A stretch of 64,000 nt of DNA from assembly GCA_030063045.1 (NCBI GenBank), contig JAQSEB010000078.1:874001-938000 (forward strand). Reading direction: 5' to 3'. Position 1 is the first letter of the stretch. Each line of letters starts with the position of its first letter. A program made the position numbers and the translations under genes. The notes beneath the pieces are model-generated. The model saw only the letters and a list, made by a program, of their open reading frames with translations, was not told where the DNA came from and ran no database searches. This DNA is from Pratylenchus scribneri (Eukaryota > Nematoda > Chromadorea > Rhabditida > Pratylenchidae). Positions 1 through 11,355 of the stretch are shown here, piece after piece.

Positions 1-2
1 AT

Positions 3-865
3 GAGAGGACACCGACAAATGGGAACACAGCAATTTTTGCGCATGCCGAGGTAAGGGAAGGGGATTTGTTGAATTTGAATCGGCATTACCTAAAACCAAC
101 TTTTGCCAAATTAATTAATATCTAATGACATATAAAATGGCAAAATAGAATTTATTTAAAATAGAGGGCGATTTGGTATCAGACTGAGAGTTCTTTTGAC
201 CATATCTCAAAAAGCAAACAATCAAATTAAGAAGACGATTTGCCATTCGAAAGCACTAATGTACTCTAAAAAGTGTCCTAATTTTTTGAAAATTTTAACA
301 ATTTAAAAAATATGCTTCTTTTCCCCAAAAAATCGGATTAAAAAATACATCACTCAAAGAAGTGTGACTTTTTTCATAATATTTTATAAAGCTAATTTTA
401 GAGAAAATTAGTGGCTGGTTACTCACTCGTTGAATTATATAATAGACAAAATAATGACTTCCAATTCCACTTTAACAATCTTGACTTGCCACTTTTCATT
501 TTCCCCTTTAGTCAAATCCTATCATTTAATGTGAAAGTTTCTCAAAATTTCCCACATTTCAGAGCCCTCGAAGAATAATCACCACCAACGGTGCCCCTCA
601 ATGTCCGCCAAAACCAACTGCCATTCAATTGGCCAACATTTCACCGTGGAAAACTGCATTGAATTCTCCGATGATGGCCACTGATTTTGCCTCCACCCCT
701 CCACCGCCTCCAAAAAGGGCCGATGGCACACGAATTCAAACAATCGGCGGAGGAATTGATGATGGCGGAATGAATGGAGGCCAAACAAGGAATGTCCAAA
801 TGTTAATGGCCGAATTGCAATTGGCAACGAATAAACAGAAAATGAGGCTGGAACAGAATCTCTAG
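3..865 (+). CDS. 3' end of an unrecognised gene (partial; last two exons)
   Basis: Two exons are visible: one ending at 50 with a GTAAGG donor, and a final exon 563-865 after a TTTCAG acceptor. They join in phase 0 and stop at TAG 863-865. About 116 C-terminal residues are present. They are proline- and glycine-rich in the middle (a run of prolines near APQCPPKPT and again at TPPPPPKR) and end in a Gln/Leu/Lys-rich, probably helical tail (NVQMLMAELQLATNKQK). An AATAAA follows at 882-887, 17 nt past the stop, which supports the 3' end. The proline-rich stretches look like SH3 or WW ligands in a cytoplasmic scaffold or GAP-type protein, but no family is recognised. The rest of the gene lies left of the window. 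Confidence 0.6.
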
Positions 866-1609
866 ACGCACTTTTTTACACAATAAAATATATTATTTTG
901 TCAAATAAATTTACATTTTGAACCATTGATCCAGCCATTTTTATATGTATTTTGCATACAAATTATGAAGAATATAAATAAACTTAAAAATGAAAAATTC
1001 AATTTTGTGAAATTTTGGACTAAAAATGAATGCTAAAAAACTAAAAATATTGGATTCAGGAACCGGCGGGGACCGGTGATTTTTTGCCCATAGAGCTCGA
1101 TAAAAGGAATCAATCAAGAAAAACGATATATACAATTAAAAGCCTAAAATTTCCTTTACAATTTGGCCTAATTTAAATTTTAATTCATTCTTCAAGCTAT
1201 ATATAATCCCTGGATTGGTTATTTCTTTGTTGATATTTGATACCCAGATCCCAGAGGCAGATGTCAAGGTGCATTCCTTTTGCCCCGAAGATGATGTCAA
1301 ATTTTGCAAGGCATATATATATTCGAGATGAATTAAATTGTGCCCAATGCCAGATTGATATGTCTGCTTGATCAAATGAAAGCCGGCTGAACCTCCCACT
1401 CACCTAATTCTTTCAAATAATTTTTCAATAATTAATATATTTATTTCAATTTTATTTCTTATTTATTCGTCAAATTTGTTAAAATTCCAATGAATTTTAT
1501 TAAATTTAAATTGCAATGAGAGAGGTATTTATTAAAATTTGAAATATTATAAGGCAAATAAAAATGTAATATATTCCACAATTTTAAAATAAATAAATGG
1601 CTTTTTCTT
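866..1609. other. spacer between two convergent genes
   Basis: This AT-rich spacer lies between the 3' ends of the left-edge gene and the BRICHOS gene. A minus-strand open stretch at 1136-1399 has no supporting splice pattern or recognisable domain and is not called as a gene. Confidence 0.5.
882..887 (+). terminator. poly(A) signal of the left-edge gene
   Basis: AATAAA lies 17 nt after the TAG stop, and a second AATAAA-like motif lies near 904. The position is normal for a nematode 3' UTR. Confidence 0.6.
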
Positions 1610-4600
1610 TTATCTTTTTTGTTGGCTTCTTCTCCTCTTTCGCCGTTGATTGAATGCCATTGATGGTTGTTGTTGTTGTTGCCAATTTGCCCAATTCCCA
1701 TTTGCATCTCTTTGCGTATTTTGTGGCTGATGAAGGGGATAGCCAAAATGACCACCGTTTGAATCAGTTTGGAGCTGGAATTTTGACCATTCTGGCACAT
1801 ACAATCTGCAAAATAAATGACTGAATTTATTTAGCGATCAAAATAATTATAATGGTTTAGGAAAACAATATACCCAAAATTGGATAGAGCTGGTCAAGAG
1901 GCATTGAATGGTATATAATTTGCCATGGTTTGGTCAACAATTAAAGGGTATTAAACGGTTTAAACCCATTTTGGTTTAATGGTTTAAAACTAAGTTAAAA
2001 TTGGTTAAATCCAAACAAAAACGTAATCAAATGATGCGTCTTGATGAGATTTATCAATTGAATATAAGGTTTGGAAGTCTGTAATAAAATTCTGAGCCAT
2101 TATAATCTTTTGGCCAATTAAATATTTCCCGCATGAATTTATTGAAAAATGAATGGAATGGACCTGAAGCAGTTTAAACGGCGAACTCCCAGCGAAACTT
2201 CATCTTCATATTTTTGACGTCTTAGAACCTAGTAAAAGGCATTTATCTCATTCATCAAATTCACAATTTACCGCATAATCTGGGAGGCAAAAATCATAAC
2301 AATACGAACAAGATTCATCTAAAATTGGAAAGGAAATTTTAAAATGAATTGAAAATTGTTTTGATATTTAAGATAAGGCTTAAAAATTGTAGGACCTTTA
2401 TTCAATTTAATTTATTTCCTAGTGAATTAATCAAATTTTGAGCCAAAAACTGGCCTTTTGTGTAGACACTGTGCTTCAACAAATACCATTGAACATTTTG
2501 GCAATCCTCAATTCGGTCACGGAATTTGCTGACCGCGAATGTTTGGTCCACTGGTTCAACGTTGAATTGCCTAGAGGAAAAAAATAAAATAATTGGCCTT
2601 CTAAAAATTCTGAAACAACCTAAACTTTTGGTCGAGGCGCCGTTTCTAATAATAATTCATCAAGGATTGAACCAATTTTGATGATTTTACATTATAAAAT
2701 GTTCAATTAAAGAACAGACTGTTGGCTATTTAATAATATTAATTTTATTTAAATTGATCTAGAATTATTGGAATTATACCTAAAAAGCCATTAAAAATTT
2801 CACTAATCCACAGTAAATACCAATTAAAATTAATTTAATATTATTTAATGGTCGACAATCTGCTCATTAATTTGATAGCTTCGAAAATGGTTCAATCTTT
2901 CATGAGTTTTATTATAAACGACGTCAAGTATGGACGTATCCAAATTCCAAAACCTCTAAATAAACTAATAATATATTTGCGCCCTCACCAATATTCTTGC
3001 CATCCAAATTGGGCATGCACTTCCTCATAGGTTTCCTTGAGTGCATCCACCAAAATGGACATATCCGGCAGTGCGGTTCGATCCAATTGCATCAAAAAGC
3101 ATGTTGTGTGCTTGCCCTGGCTATCAGTCAATGCATGGTCCGCAATTGCCACATAACCCTGATGAGGGCATGAAATTTATTCGATTAATTAGATACATTT
3201 TCTGATCCATTTTAAAGAACAATATTTTCAAATAAAAAGTTTAAATTTTCAAATACTTCGGATTTCGCCTCATCCAATATTATCCATTAAAGACAATAGA
3301 TGCTTAATAAAAGCCGTTTATTTAATAAATTGACTTAAATTTTTAGAAAATTATAAAGCTATTTTTTAGAGGGTACTTTGGGCTTATAAATAGCATATTG
3401 CCTTCCTGAATTGGTTTCCTAGTTGTTGAGTTATGGCCAAAAGAATGGCTAATAAAGTTCTCTGGAATTGGCGCAGCTCAATTGTCTTCATTGGTATTAG
3501 TTTTTAGTAAATAGCTCAACGAGGCAATTGCAAATCTAGGAAAGCAATATGCGATATGCCATTGGAAAGATACTAGACTTAAGTGAAGCCCTGTGAAAAT
3601 CATTTTTATCGGTTTTAGAAGCGGTCATAAAAGCTGTAATACTTATTCCTTTCCTTACAACTAGTGCTGAAATTTCCGCTTTTTTTTTGATTTTTTCGAT
3701 CTTTGACATTTGACATGAGAAATTGCCAAATTTCCAAAAAAATGCCTCATCTAAAACTATCTCTTACCGTTTCAAAATCCACTGCCGTGAAGCTGTTCGA
3801 TTTGAATGGCGGATTGCCAATCAGCTCAAAATGTGCTTGTGCCGGACTGTACAGATGGACGTAAAGTTTGCTGGGCGGTCGATAGGAGGAGCCGGCTTTC
3901 TTCGAGCATTCCTCACAAATGGGGGGATAAAGCCAAAAGGCATAGGTTGAGCGGGACAAGAAAATGGCAGAAACGATAAACCAAAGGAGCAAAATGAGCA
4001 ATAAAATGAGAAGGCCCAACAAAAGGAGAGTGCCAATCAGACGAGGCGACCATTCACCTTCTCTGTGGTATTGGAATAAATTTATGTAAAAAATGAATAA
4101 ATCAAATAATTATTTTGATAATTATTCATGGGCAAAGTTCAAATAAATTGAGGGAAAAAATGGTGCTATTTTGTATTTTCCTTAAAGGCATATCATATTG
4201 ACTATCACCTTAAAAATGCCCCTCTAATTTTACCGTAGCAGTTGCGAGCGAGTAAGTACTAATAATAAGTATAACTCATCAATTAATTGAATTGGATGAT
4301 TTCGTTGGCAAATTAAAAACTAGACTATTGGCTATTTGTTAAATGAGATTCATTTTATTTGGTTCTGAAATGATGAAATTGTGCCCAAAAAAGAAAAAAA
4401 CCATTGAGAATTTCGTTAATCCATAGTAAAGGTCATTCTAAAAAGTTTTAAAAGCACAACTTGAATAATTCTGAACCAATTTTAAATAAAATTAATATTA
4501 TTAGATAGAAAAAGTCTGCTCTTTGATTTGATAACAAAATATTAGCTGGTTCAGTCATTGATGAGTTATTTATAAGCCGCTTACGATACCGTAATTTTGT

Positions 4601-7600
4601 TGCTTAAAATATAAAATTTGGTCTGCTCTATCTAAACTTAATCTTAAATAAATTTTAATTTAAAAATATTTTCTTAATGGAAGAATATCTAAAATGCAAT
4701 TATATATAATATTTCATTTACCTCATTTGCCTGCTCATTTCAGCAATTGAGCTTTTCAGTCGATCAAATGAGCCTTCGGCACCATGCCTTCCGGCCCCGC
4801 CAAATAAATTACTGCTCCAGTTCAGGCCTTTTGGTTTGGATTGTTTCGAGAGAATTGTGGCATTTGAGGATTGCTGGAAAATTAAAAATGTTCAATAAAA
4901 TGGCACAAAACAAACCCCATAAAATGAAGTATTCTGCGGTTGATCGGCACCATCCGCCTGTTGGTCCTGCATACGCCTATAGCTGTCCTTTCGATGGACG
5001 GAACTATTAAAAGAAAATTAATTTGTTTTTAAATATTCTTTACCTTTTCTTCTTCCCATTTTTTAACATTTTTTTAAAGCTTTTTGGATTAATTGGATTT
5101 TGTGTAAAAATTCAGAAATGTGAAATGTGCCCGAATTTTAAATCTCATCACAGAAGTTGCCCTTTCTTTGCACGAAAATGTGCCCTCCCTCTCCAATCTC
5201 CATGAAAATATTTGCTCAAATTCTATCAGGCATAACATGAATTTGGGCTAACCCTATGAAATCCCGAAAAATGTACAAGGAAATCCATTCGAATTTAAAT
5301 TGATAAAATACTAAAGCATTGATTTTTTGGTACAAAATAGAACTCGAATTTCTCCCATCTCAGCTTTTATTTTTTTAATGTAAATTAGACAAATCTCTAA
5401 TCTAATAAAGCTAATTTGTAGAAGAAAGCAAGAAATTCACGCCTTTTCAATGGCATATTGCTTTCCTAAATTGGTTTTCGCCTCATTGAGTTATAGTCAA
5501 AAACCAATAGATATATTCAATGGTCGTATTTCATAGATTAAAGTGATCTATCTTAACATAAGCCTTTTAGAGCCACACTAACCCATCGGATGGACTTTTC
5601 CTCCATGAAGTTTCGGCACTTTCCTGTACGGCAAGTGGTGCCCCTGCTGGTTGTTTCAATATGGATTGTGGGCTTCTTTCAAAAGATGGTGGCGTCCTTT
5701 GTTGACCACCGCTTGTTTCCGCCAAACTTCGATCCAACATTGAATGGCCAGCCGCATGTGTTTCCACAATTCTGGCACCGATTCCTTAAAAATTTTGGCA
5801 GATTTTGTTTCATTTTTTGAACGAAATTAATTGCTTATTTAATTTATGGAAAAGAAATAAAATTGTTTTCCGGAATGAAAATCAGAACAATTCTTTCCGG
5901 AATGAAAATCAGAACAATTCTTTCCGGAATGAAAATCAGAACAATTCTTTCCGGAATGAAAATCAGAATTGTTTCCGGAATGAAAATCAGAATTGTTTCC
6001 GGAATGAAAATCAGAATTGTTTCCGGAATAAAAATCAGAATTGTTTCCGGAATGAAAATCAGAATTGTTTCCGGAATGAAAATCAGAATTGTTTCCGGAA
6101 TGAAAATCAGAATTGTTTCCGGAATGAAAATCAGAATTGTTTCCGGAATGAAAATCAGAATTGTTTCCGGAATGAAAATCAGAATTGTTTCCGGAATGAA
6201 AATCAGAATTGTTTCCGGAATGAAAATCAGAATTGTATCCGGAATGAAAATCAGAATTCTTTCCGGAATGAAAATCAGAACAATTCTTTCCGGAATGAAA
6301 ATCAGAATTGTTTCCGGAATGAAAATCAGAATTGTTTCCGGAATGAAAATCAGAATTGTTTCCGGAATGAAAATCAGAATTGTTTCCGGAATGAAAATCA
6401 GAATTGTTTCCGGAATAAAAATCAGAATTGTTTCCGGAATGAAAATCAGAATTGTTTCCGGAATGAAAATCAGAATTGTTTCCGGAATAAAAATCAGAAT
6501 TGTTTCCGGAATGAAAATCAGAATTGTTTCCGGAATGAAAATCAGAATTCTTTCCGGAATGAAAATCAGAACAATTCTTTCCGGAATGAAAATCAGAATT
6601 GTTTCCGGAATGAAAATCAGAATTGTTTCCGGAATGAAAATCAAAATTGTTTCCGGAATGAAAATCATAATTGTTTCCGGAATAAAAATCAGAATTGTTT
6701 CCGGAATGAAAATCAGAATTGTTTCCGGAATGAAAATCAGAATTGTTTCCGGAATAAAAATCAGAATTGTTTCCGGAATGAAAATCAGAATTTTTTCCGG
6801 AATGAAGACCAGAATTCTTTCCGGAATGAAAATCAGAATTCTTTCCGGAGAAAATCAGAATTTTTTCAGTCAGGATTCTTTTATGAATTCACTTGTTATT
6901 AGAAAATAGAATACGGTTTATGGATCAAGGATGAACCTTATTAGAAGTAGAACCGATAACTTTTTTTCGGCATTTTCAATGTTTTTTTCCTCAACCCTTA
7001 AATAAATTTTATCCACATTTTGTAGAGAATTATTATACTCTATCCAAATATAATTAAAATATTCAAAAAAGTACAGCTGATGTTGAGTTTGATAGGTTCA
7101 AACATTTTCGGCACCGATTAGACTATTAAATATTCCAATAATGTTGAACAAAATCTGACCATTTGATTGCACTTCATGTACATCATAGCCAAATTGGTTG
7201 ATGCTTGCTGATCGTTCCGGTGTGGATTGATGCAGTGGGGGATCACGGAGAAAGGAGCCAGATGATGTTTGAAGGCCAATGCCAATTCCACCACCAGCCG
7301 ATGGACTGTACAGCAAGGAGGGATCATGGCCGGCATCCCGTTCACTGGTCAATTGGAATCTGAATTAATAGTTGGGTATGATTGAGTTAGAATTAAATCA
7401 AAAACATTATTTTTAATGCCCCATTAAATTTAATACGGTAGCGGATTAATGAATGACAGAAAAAAATGCGTGAATATGCCTAGAGGCTATTCGCCTCTAA
7501 AACAGTCCAAAAGGGTAAACTTAATAATAATTTCAAATGGTAAAAAAGCAGTATATCTTCCATTATGAATTATTTTGGGAGTGGTAATAACAATGTTATT

Positions 7601-8583
7601 TGCCATCTTGGCATATTTACACTATTACCTTACATTATAAAGAATTGCTTCGGAGGCAAACATTCATTTTCAAAGAGAGAAATATATAAAATTGTATAAA
7701 TTAGCAATACTGCTTTTATTGTAAATCCGTTTATATTTTTTATTCAATTATGTTCCATTAAGCATCCCCTCATTGTTTGGTAAATTAGTGCCCTTTTTCG
7801 GTTAGCTTTATTCAGCATTTTATAATTATTCTTCAATTTTTTTAAAACCAAATAATTTTAAAGATATTTTCCTATCCAGCCATACCTTCTTTCCGGATCG
7901 AATATACCTCCGCCACCCGTTGTGATGAAATGTTCAGAGGATTTACGCACTGTTGATTGTGGCTGGAAGGCCAATGCTTCTGTGATTGAGTGGAAATTTA
8001 AATTAATAAATTATAACATTCATACACGAACCGCTTGTAGAGATTGGCCTAAAATATGGAATTAAATTAATGAATGATTCAATTATTAGATAAGGGGCAA
8101 TTTAATGCAATAGATTGAGGCCATTTCTTTTTGGCCATAATACCAGTGAAAAATTAATCCAAATTTATGAAGACGATATACCTTTTGAAAGCCTAGAGTG
8201 CCATATATAAGTAAGCCTTTTCTAAATTATATAAAATCTGAGCTCTATTTTTTAATAAATTTACATATCTATGAGTGTAATTAATAAACCCGGATTTTTG
8301 CGGAAAACCCGCTAATTTTATAAAATTTTTTAAATATTCAAGAAATTAGTTAAGCCACTTTTTAGAGGACATTTGAGGTTTTAAAATGGCATATTGCCTC
8401 CCAAAATTAGGTGCTTCCTTGTTGGGCTATGGCCAAAAGAATGGCCCATATACTGACTGATGAATCGGCTGTGCTCCAATCGTCCTATTTCATCATTATT
8501 TTAATATTTTACCTTGTGCTTTCATGTACGGTTCGTTCAATGATTTCGATCTGTTCAATTTGTTGTTGTCGACGAGGCTCCAT
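1610..8583 (-). CDS. Type II membrane protein with BRICHOS domain (13 exons)
   Basis: The exons, read 5' to 3' on the minus strand, are 8583-8513, 8048-8032 (a 17-nt microexon), 7979-7886, 7359-7160, 5784-5583, 5003-4916, 4873-4722, 4062-3768, 3158-2989, 2570-2470, 2318-2272, 2228-2164 and 1805-1610. All phases agree and give about 565 residues. A long polar N-terminus with no signal peptide is followed by one Leu/Ile-rich membrane segment near residues 282-309 (GTLLLLGLLILLLILLLW). The extracellular part begins with a strand-rich stretch ending AVDFETGYVAIADH and then CFLMQLDR, which is the typical BRICHOS core, with a second Cys in DRIEDCQN. A Cys-rich motif (CSYCYDFC) and a basic, Gln-rich tail (QQQQQ, RRKRRR) follow. 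BRICHOS proteins are type II or secreted proteins in which the domain acts as an intramolecular chaperone. The 5784 acceptor (TTTTTAAG), the 7160 donor (GTCAGA) and the 2470 donor (GTGTCT) are the weakest joins. Intron 4 carries a 1-kb minisatellite, and other introns carry dispersed elements. Confidence 0.8.
1845..2095 (+). repeat. dispersed element family C, copy 1
   Basis: This is about 250 bp in the last intron of the BRICHOS gene. It contains the family's hallmark segments GGATAGAGCTGGTCAAGA, TTGGTCAACAATTAAAGGG and TTAAACGGTTTAAACC. It matches copies at 48.1, 50.6, 51.2, 58.6 and 61.4 kb. Confidence 0.75.
2640..2935. repeat. fold-back element family B, copy 1
   Basis: The left arm (ATCAAGGATTGAACCAATTT, then GGCTATTTAATAATATTAAT) is answered about 200 bp later by its diverged inverse (ATGGTTCAATCTTTCATGAG). 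The element lies in an intron of the BRICHOS gene. Related copies lie at 4.3, 13.0-13.7, 30.2 and 32.65 kb. Confidence 0.65.
3350..3600. repeat. fold-back family A arms (partial)
   Basis: One arm at about 3350-3455 matches the family A right arm (TTGAGTTATGGCCAAAAGAA, with the preceding CATATTGCCTTCC). A second, left-arm-like piece follows at about 3505-3600. They lie in an intron of the BRICHOS gene. Confidence 0.55.
4275..4580. repeat. fold-back element family B, copy 2
   Basis: This intronic copy has inverted arms like those at 2640-2935 (GACTATTGGCTATTTG on the left, TGGTTCAGTCATTGATGAG on the right). Confidence 0.6.
5862..6870 (+). repeat. 24/27-bp minisatellite, array 1 (about 40 units)
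   Basis: The unit is TTCCGGAATGAAAATCAGAA followed by TTGT or TTCT (24 bp) or CAATTCT (27 bp). Single-base variants such as GGAATAAAAATC recur. Because both unit lengths are multiples of three, all frames stay open on both strands for about 1 kb, which creates false long reading frames. The array lies wholly inside intron 4 of the BRICHOS gene. The order of unit variants around 6250-6540 recurs around 6545-6795, so there is a higher-order repeat. Confidence 0.95.
8120..8460. repeat. fold-back element family A copy
   Basis: The left arm contains ACGATATACCTTTTGAAAGC. The right arm contains AAGCCACTTTTTAGAGGACA and GGGCTATGGCCAAAAGAATG. The two arms are inverted copies about 100 bp long, and the copy lies in the first intron of the BRICHOS gene. 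Confidence 0.65.
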
Positions 8584-9482
8584 TTAAATATATAAATGGC
8601 CGTGGAGAATGGCGTAAATGGAAAATGAAAGAGATTGACGGGATTGATGGCGTTTTAATGGAATGCAAAATGGCCGAACGGGGAAACTGTTTTAATGGGC
8701 AAATGGAAGAGGTAAAAAGGGTGGCTGGCAGATTGCACAGGGAAATTTGTTGGGGGCACTGAAATTGGAAGAATTGGCTGGATGGTCCGTCCACCTTTCC
8801 CTTTTTTTCAATGTTCAGCCAGCCGGATAGCTGGTCGGCTTCCTCCTCTGTGCTTTGATGGGGGCACTCTTCAAGGTCAGCAGGGAATCTGAAATGATGG
8901 CTGGGAATTGGGCACATTTTTGGTTGGAGGCAAAATTTTTGGCAAAGGAAATGGAGGACGGAAGAGGAGGCAAATTTTCCCTTTAAGCCACTTCCAAATA
9001 AGAGTGAGAGGAAAAGCGCAGGAAACAGATGGAAAATGAGGGAAAAGGTCACAACAATTGGTGAGGGGAGGGGTGGACCATTTTTGGCCCAATCCATTCA
9101 TTGTTGAGTGTGGGACAAAAGGTAAAAATTGGCATTTAGTAGCCGTCATATATTGAGAATTTTGGGTTTCCGAAAAAGCCAAATTTGACAAAATTTTAAT
9201 TAATATTTAAAATTTTGACATCATAAAGACTCAAAAATGTGCCAAAATTTTATGTAGACCAAAAACGGCATCCTGGAATAAAAAGCTGTTTCCATTCCCT
9301 CCCCATCGATTTTGCTCGATTCCACAAATCGGAGTAAAGAAATTTAGTGGGTGGAGTAAAGGGAGGATGTGTTGTTTATGCGCACAACCGCTTCAGGCGA
9401 AATGAAAACCGGTTGTTCCGGGTTTTCATTCCAAAATGGTGGAGGAGGGAATGAATGACTAATGAAAGAGTGAAAGAAGGAA

Positions 9483-9494
9483 GGGGGGGGGGGG
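9483..9494 (+). repeat. G12 homopolymer tract
   Basis: A run of 12 G. Long G tracts of this kind are scattered through the window, also at 23263, 34795, 38819 (as C) and 51569 (as C). Confidence 0.9.
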
Positions 9495-10034
9495 CAATCC
9501 GCGCAGCAGATTGGATTGACCGATTGGGGCAAAAGAAGCACATGAAGAAGAGGACAAACTTGAGGCCGGCTGAATGCAGCCTGGATATTTGAATGATTTG
9601 AGATGACCGAGATGGATTTGGAATGTTTCTATTCAAGGGCATTTTTCGCGTTGATATTTAAATTGAGTGACGGTCTATTGAAAGGATAGCTTAAATGAGC
9701 CCATTTATTAAAAATAGGGTGCGCATGCACATGCATGCTTAAGGGATAAATATAAATCAAAATATTTATAAAGTTTTTTTTTCAAAAATTTAATTTATTT
9801 TATCTCAAAAAATGCAACTTAAAGAGGTAGATAAAAAAGGGAATTGCAATTGTTTTTGTATATCTTTTTTAAATTGCAATCCGGAACAAAAATATATTTT
9901 TATTCCTCTCTCATCAATCAAACCAATAATAATTCCTTTTCGCAAATTTTATTTCAAAGCTTGAAATTGGGCCCAATGCGTAAAGAATTATTGTGTATAA
10001 ATACCGCTGATTGAGCATCTAAATTTATTCTATA

Positions 10035-10285
10035 ATCAATTTATCAGCGAGGCATAGGATATTTCAATTGGAAGGCCCCTCAAATTTTCCTCTAAAAAGT
10101 GTCCTTATAATTTAAAACGAAATTTATCTTTTTTTAAATGCAATAATTAATTTTGATAAATTCAAATTTTTGGATGGGGCTCCAAAATTTTTTAGCCACT
10201 TTTTAGAAGACATCCTAAGCTTTCCATGGCATAATGCCTTACTTATTTTGATTTTTCTTTGTTGAGTTATGGCAAAAAAAGGCTA
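10035..10285. repeat. fold-back element family A copy
   Basis: The left arm includes TCAAATTTTCCTCTAAAAAG and the right arm TTAGCCACTTTTTAGAAGAC and TTGTTGAGTTATGGC. The arms are inverted relative to each other. Confidence 0.55.
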
Positions 10286-11355
10286 TGGTACTTAATCGCC
10301 CATTTCAAGCATGGAAAAAGTACTGTAGTTGAGAAAATTGCTGGGGGAAGGTGATTTGATTGTTGCTTTCTTTTCTATTTTAAGAAAGGAAAGGGAAGAT
10401 GCGAGAAAGTGAATATGCCTTGAGGAACATTGATCCTTTCTCTATGACTAGCTCTACTAGTACAGTAATCTATTCTATATATATATATATTATTGAAGGC
10501 AATATGGATTTATAAAATCGGAATTGGATTTCAAATCATTCAAAAATTCATCAAGGATAAATTTATTAATTTCTCTATATCTATTTGAATTTGTTAATAT
10601 TAATCCGTTTTCATGCCATTTTCATTTTTCTCTTAACCAATGTTTGAATTTAAATTAATTCTACAGTTTAATCGTTTATTAATTGTGCTGAATTGCAAGA
10701 GAATTTTTGAAATGGAATACATTTAAAATTTCAATCCCATAAAATTTTTTAAAAATTTTTCTTTATAGAAAATTCAACATAATATAGCGCCAATGGATTG
10801 AAAATGACGAGAGTCAAATTTTGGATGGGATGGATTTTCGATTGAATGGATTTTGGTTGGTGGTTGCATCCATCTCCAAAAGCTGTGCAGAGGTCGATGG
10901 GTCGATTGATGGTAGAAAAAGAATTGAATGATGGGAAAGGGGATTACGGCAGAAGCAGCGCAACAGTCGCCGAATGAATGTTTCTGCCAGCCGGCCGGCG
11001 GCCACCTTTCTATGACAATTGAGGATTGACCCAAATTTGGATGTAGATTTGGAAGGAATTACGGCTGGAATGGAATTTGGAATTCCAAATGAGGATTAGT
11101 CAGCATTGCTGAAGGGTCTCCCACAATTTTGGTCAAGTACCATTTGACAGGGAATTTTATTGAGAAGATGGTCCAAAAATGGATGGTAAAAATGTAAATG
11201 GAATTAACCCAAATTTGCAAATGAAATTTGCTCTCAAATTAATGGTAAATATATTTAACATTTATCTTTCCATTCTTAAAGCATGAATATTGAATATCAT
11301 AAATTGAAATTTTTGGGAATAGGAAAAAATAATTTATTTTAAAATTGTCAATAAG

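Larger units (their letters stand above)
8584..11355. other. 2.8-kb spacer upstream of the BRICHOS gene
   Basis: No gene could be supported. The spacer holds a more GC-rich, purine-biased stretch (8590-9110 and 9300-9640) that may be the BRICHOS promoter region, a G12 tract at 9483-9494, a family A fold-back copy at about 10035-10285 and a TA-dinucleotide run near 10478. Open frames in 8555-9640 are on shared low-complexity sequence and show no domain or splice structure. Confidence 0.5.

Noticed and set aside
1136..1399. Minus-strand open frame in the left convergent spacer
   Set aside because: It has no acceptor or donor linking it to either neighbour, and the composition is like the surrounding spacer.
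5862..6870. CRISPR array
   Set aside because: The repeats are head to tail with no unique spacers, and the DNA is clearly eukaryotic.
5805..6909. Long open frames (over 300 codons) on both strands through the minisatellite
   Set aside because: They come from repeat units of 24 and 27 bp, multiples of three without stops. The array sits in an intron of a gene with consistent exons on both sides. The same applies at 42516-43727 and 27740-28648.
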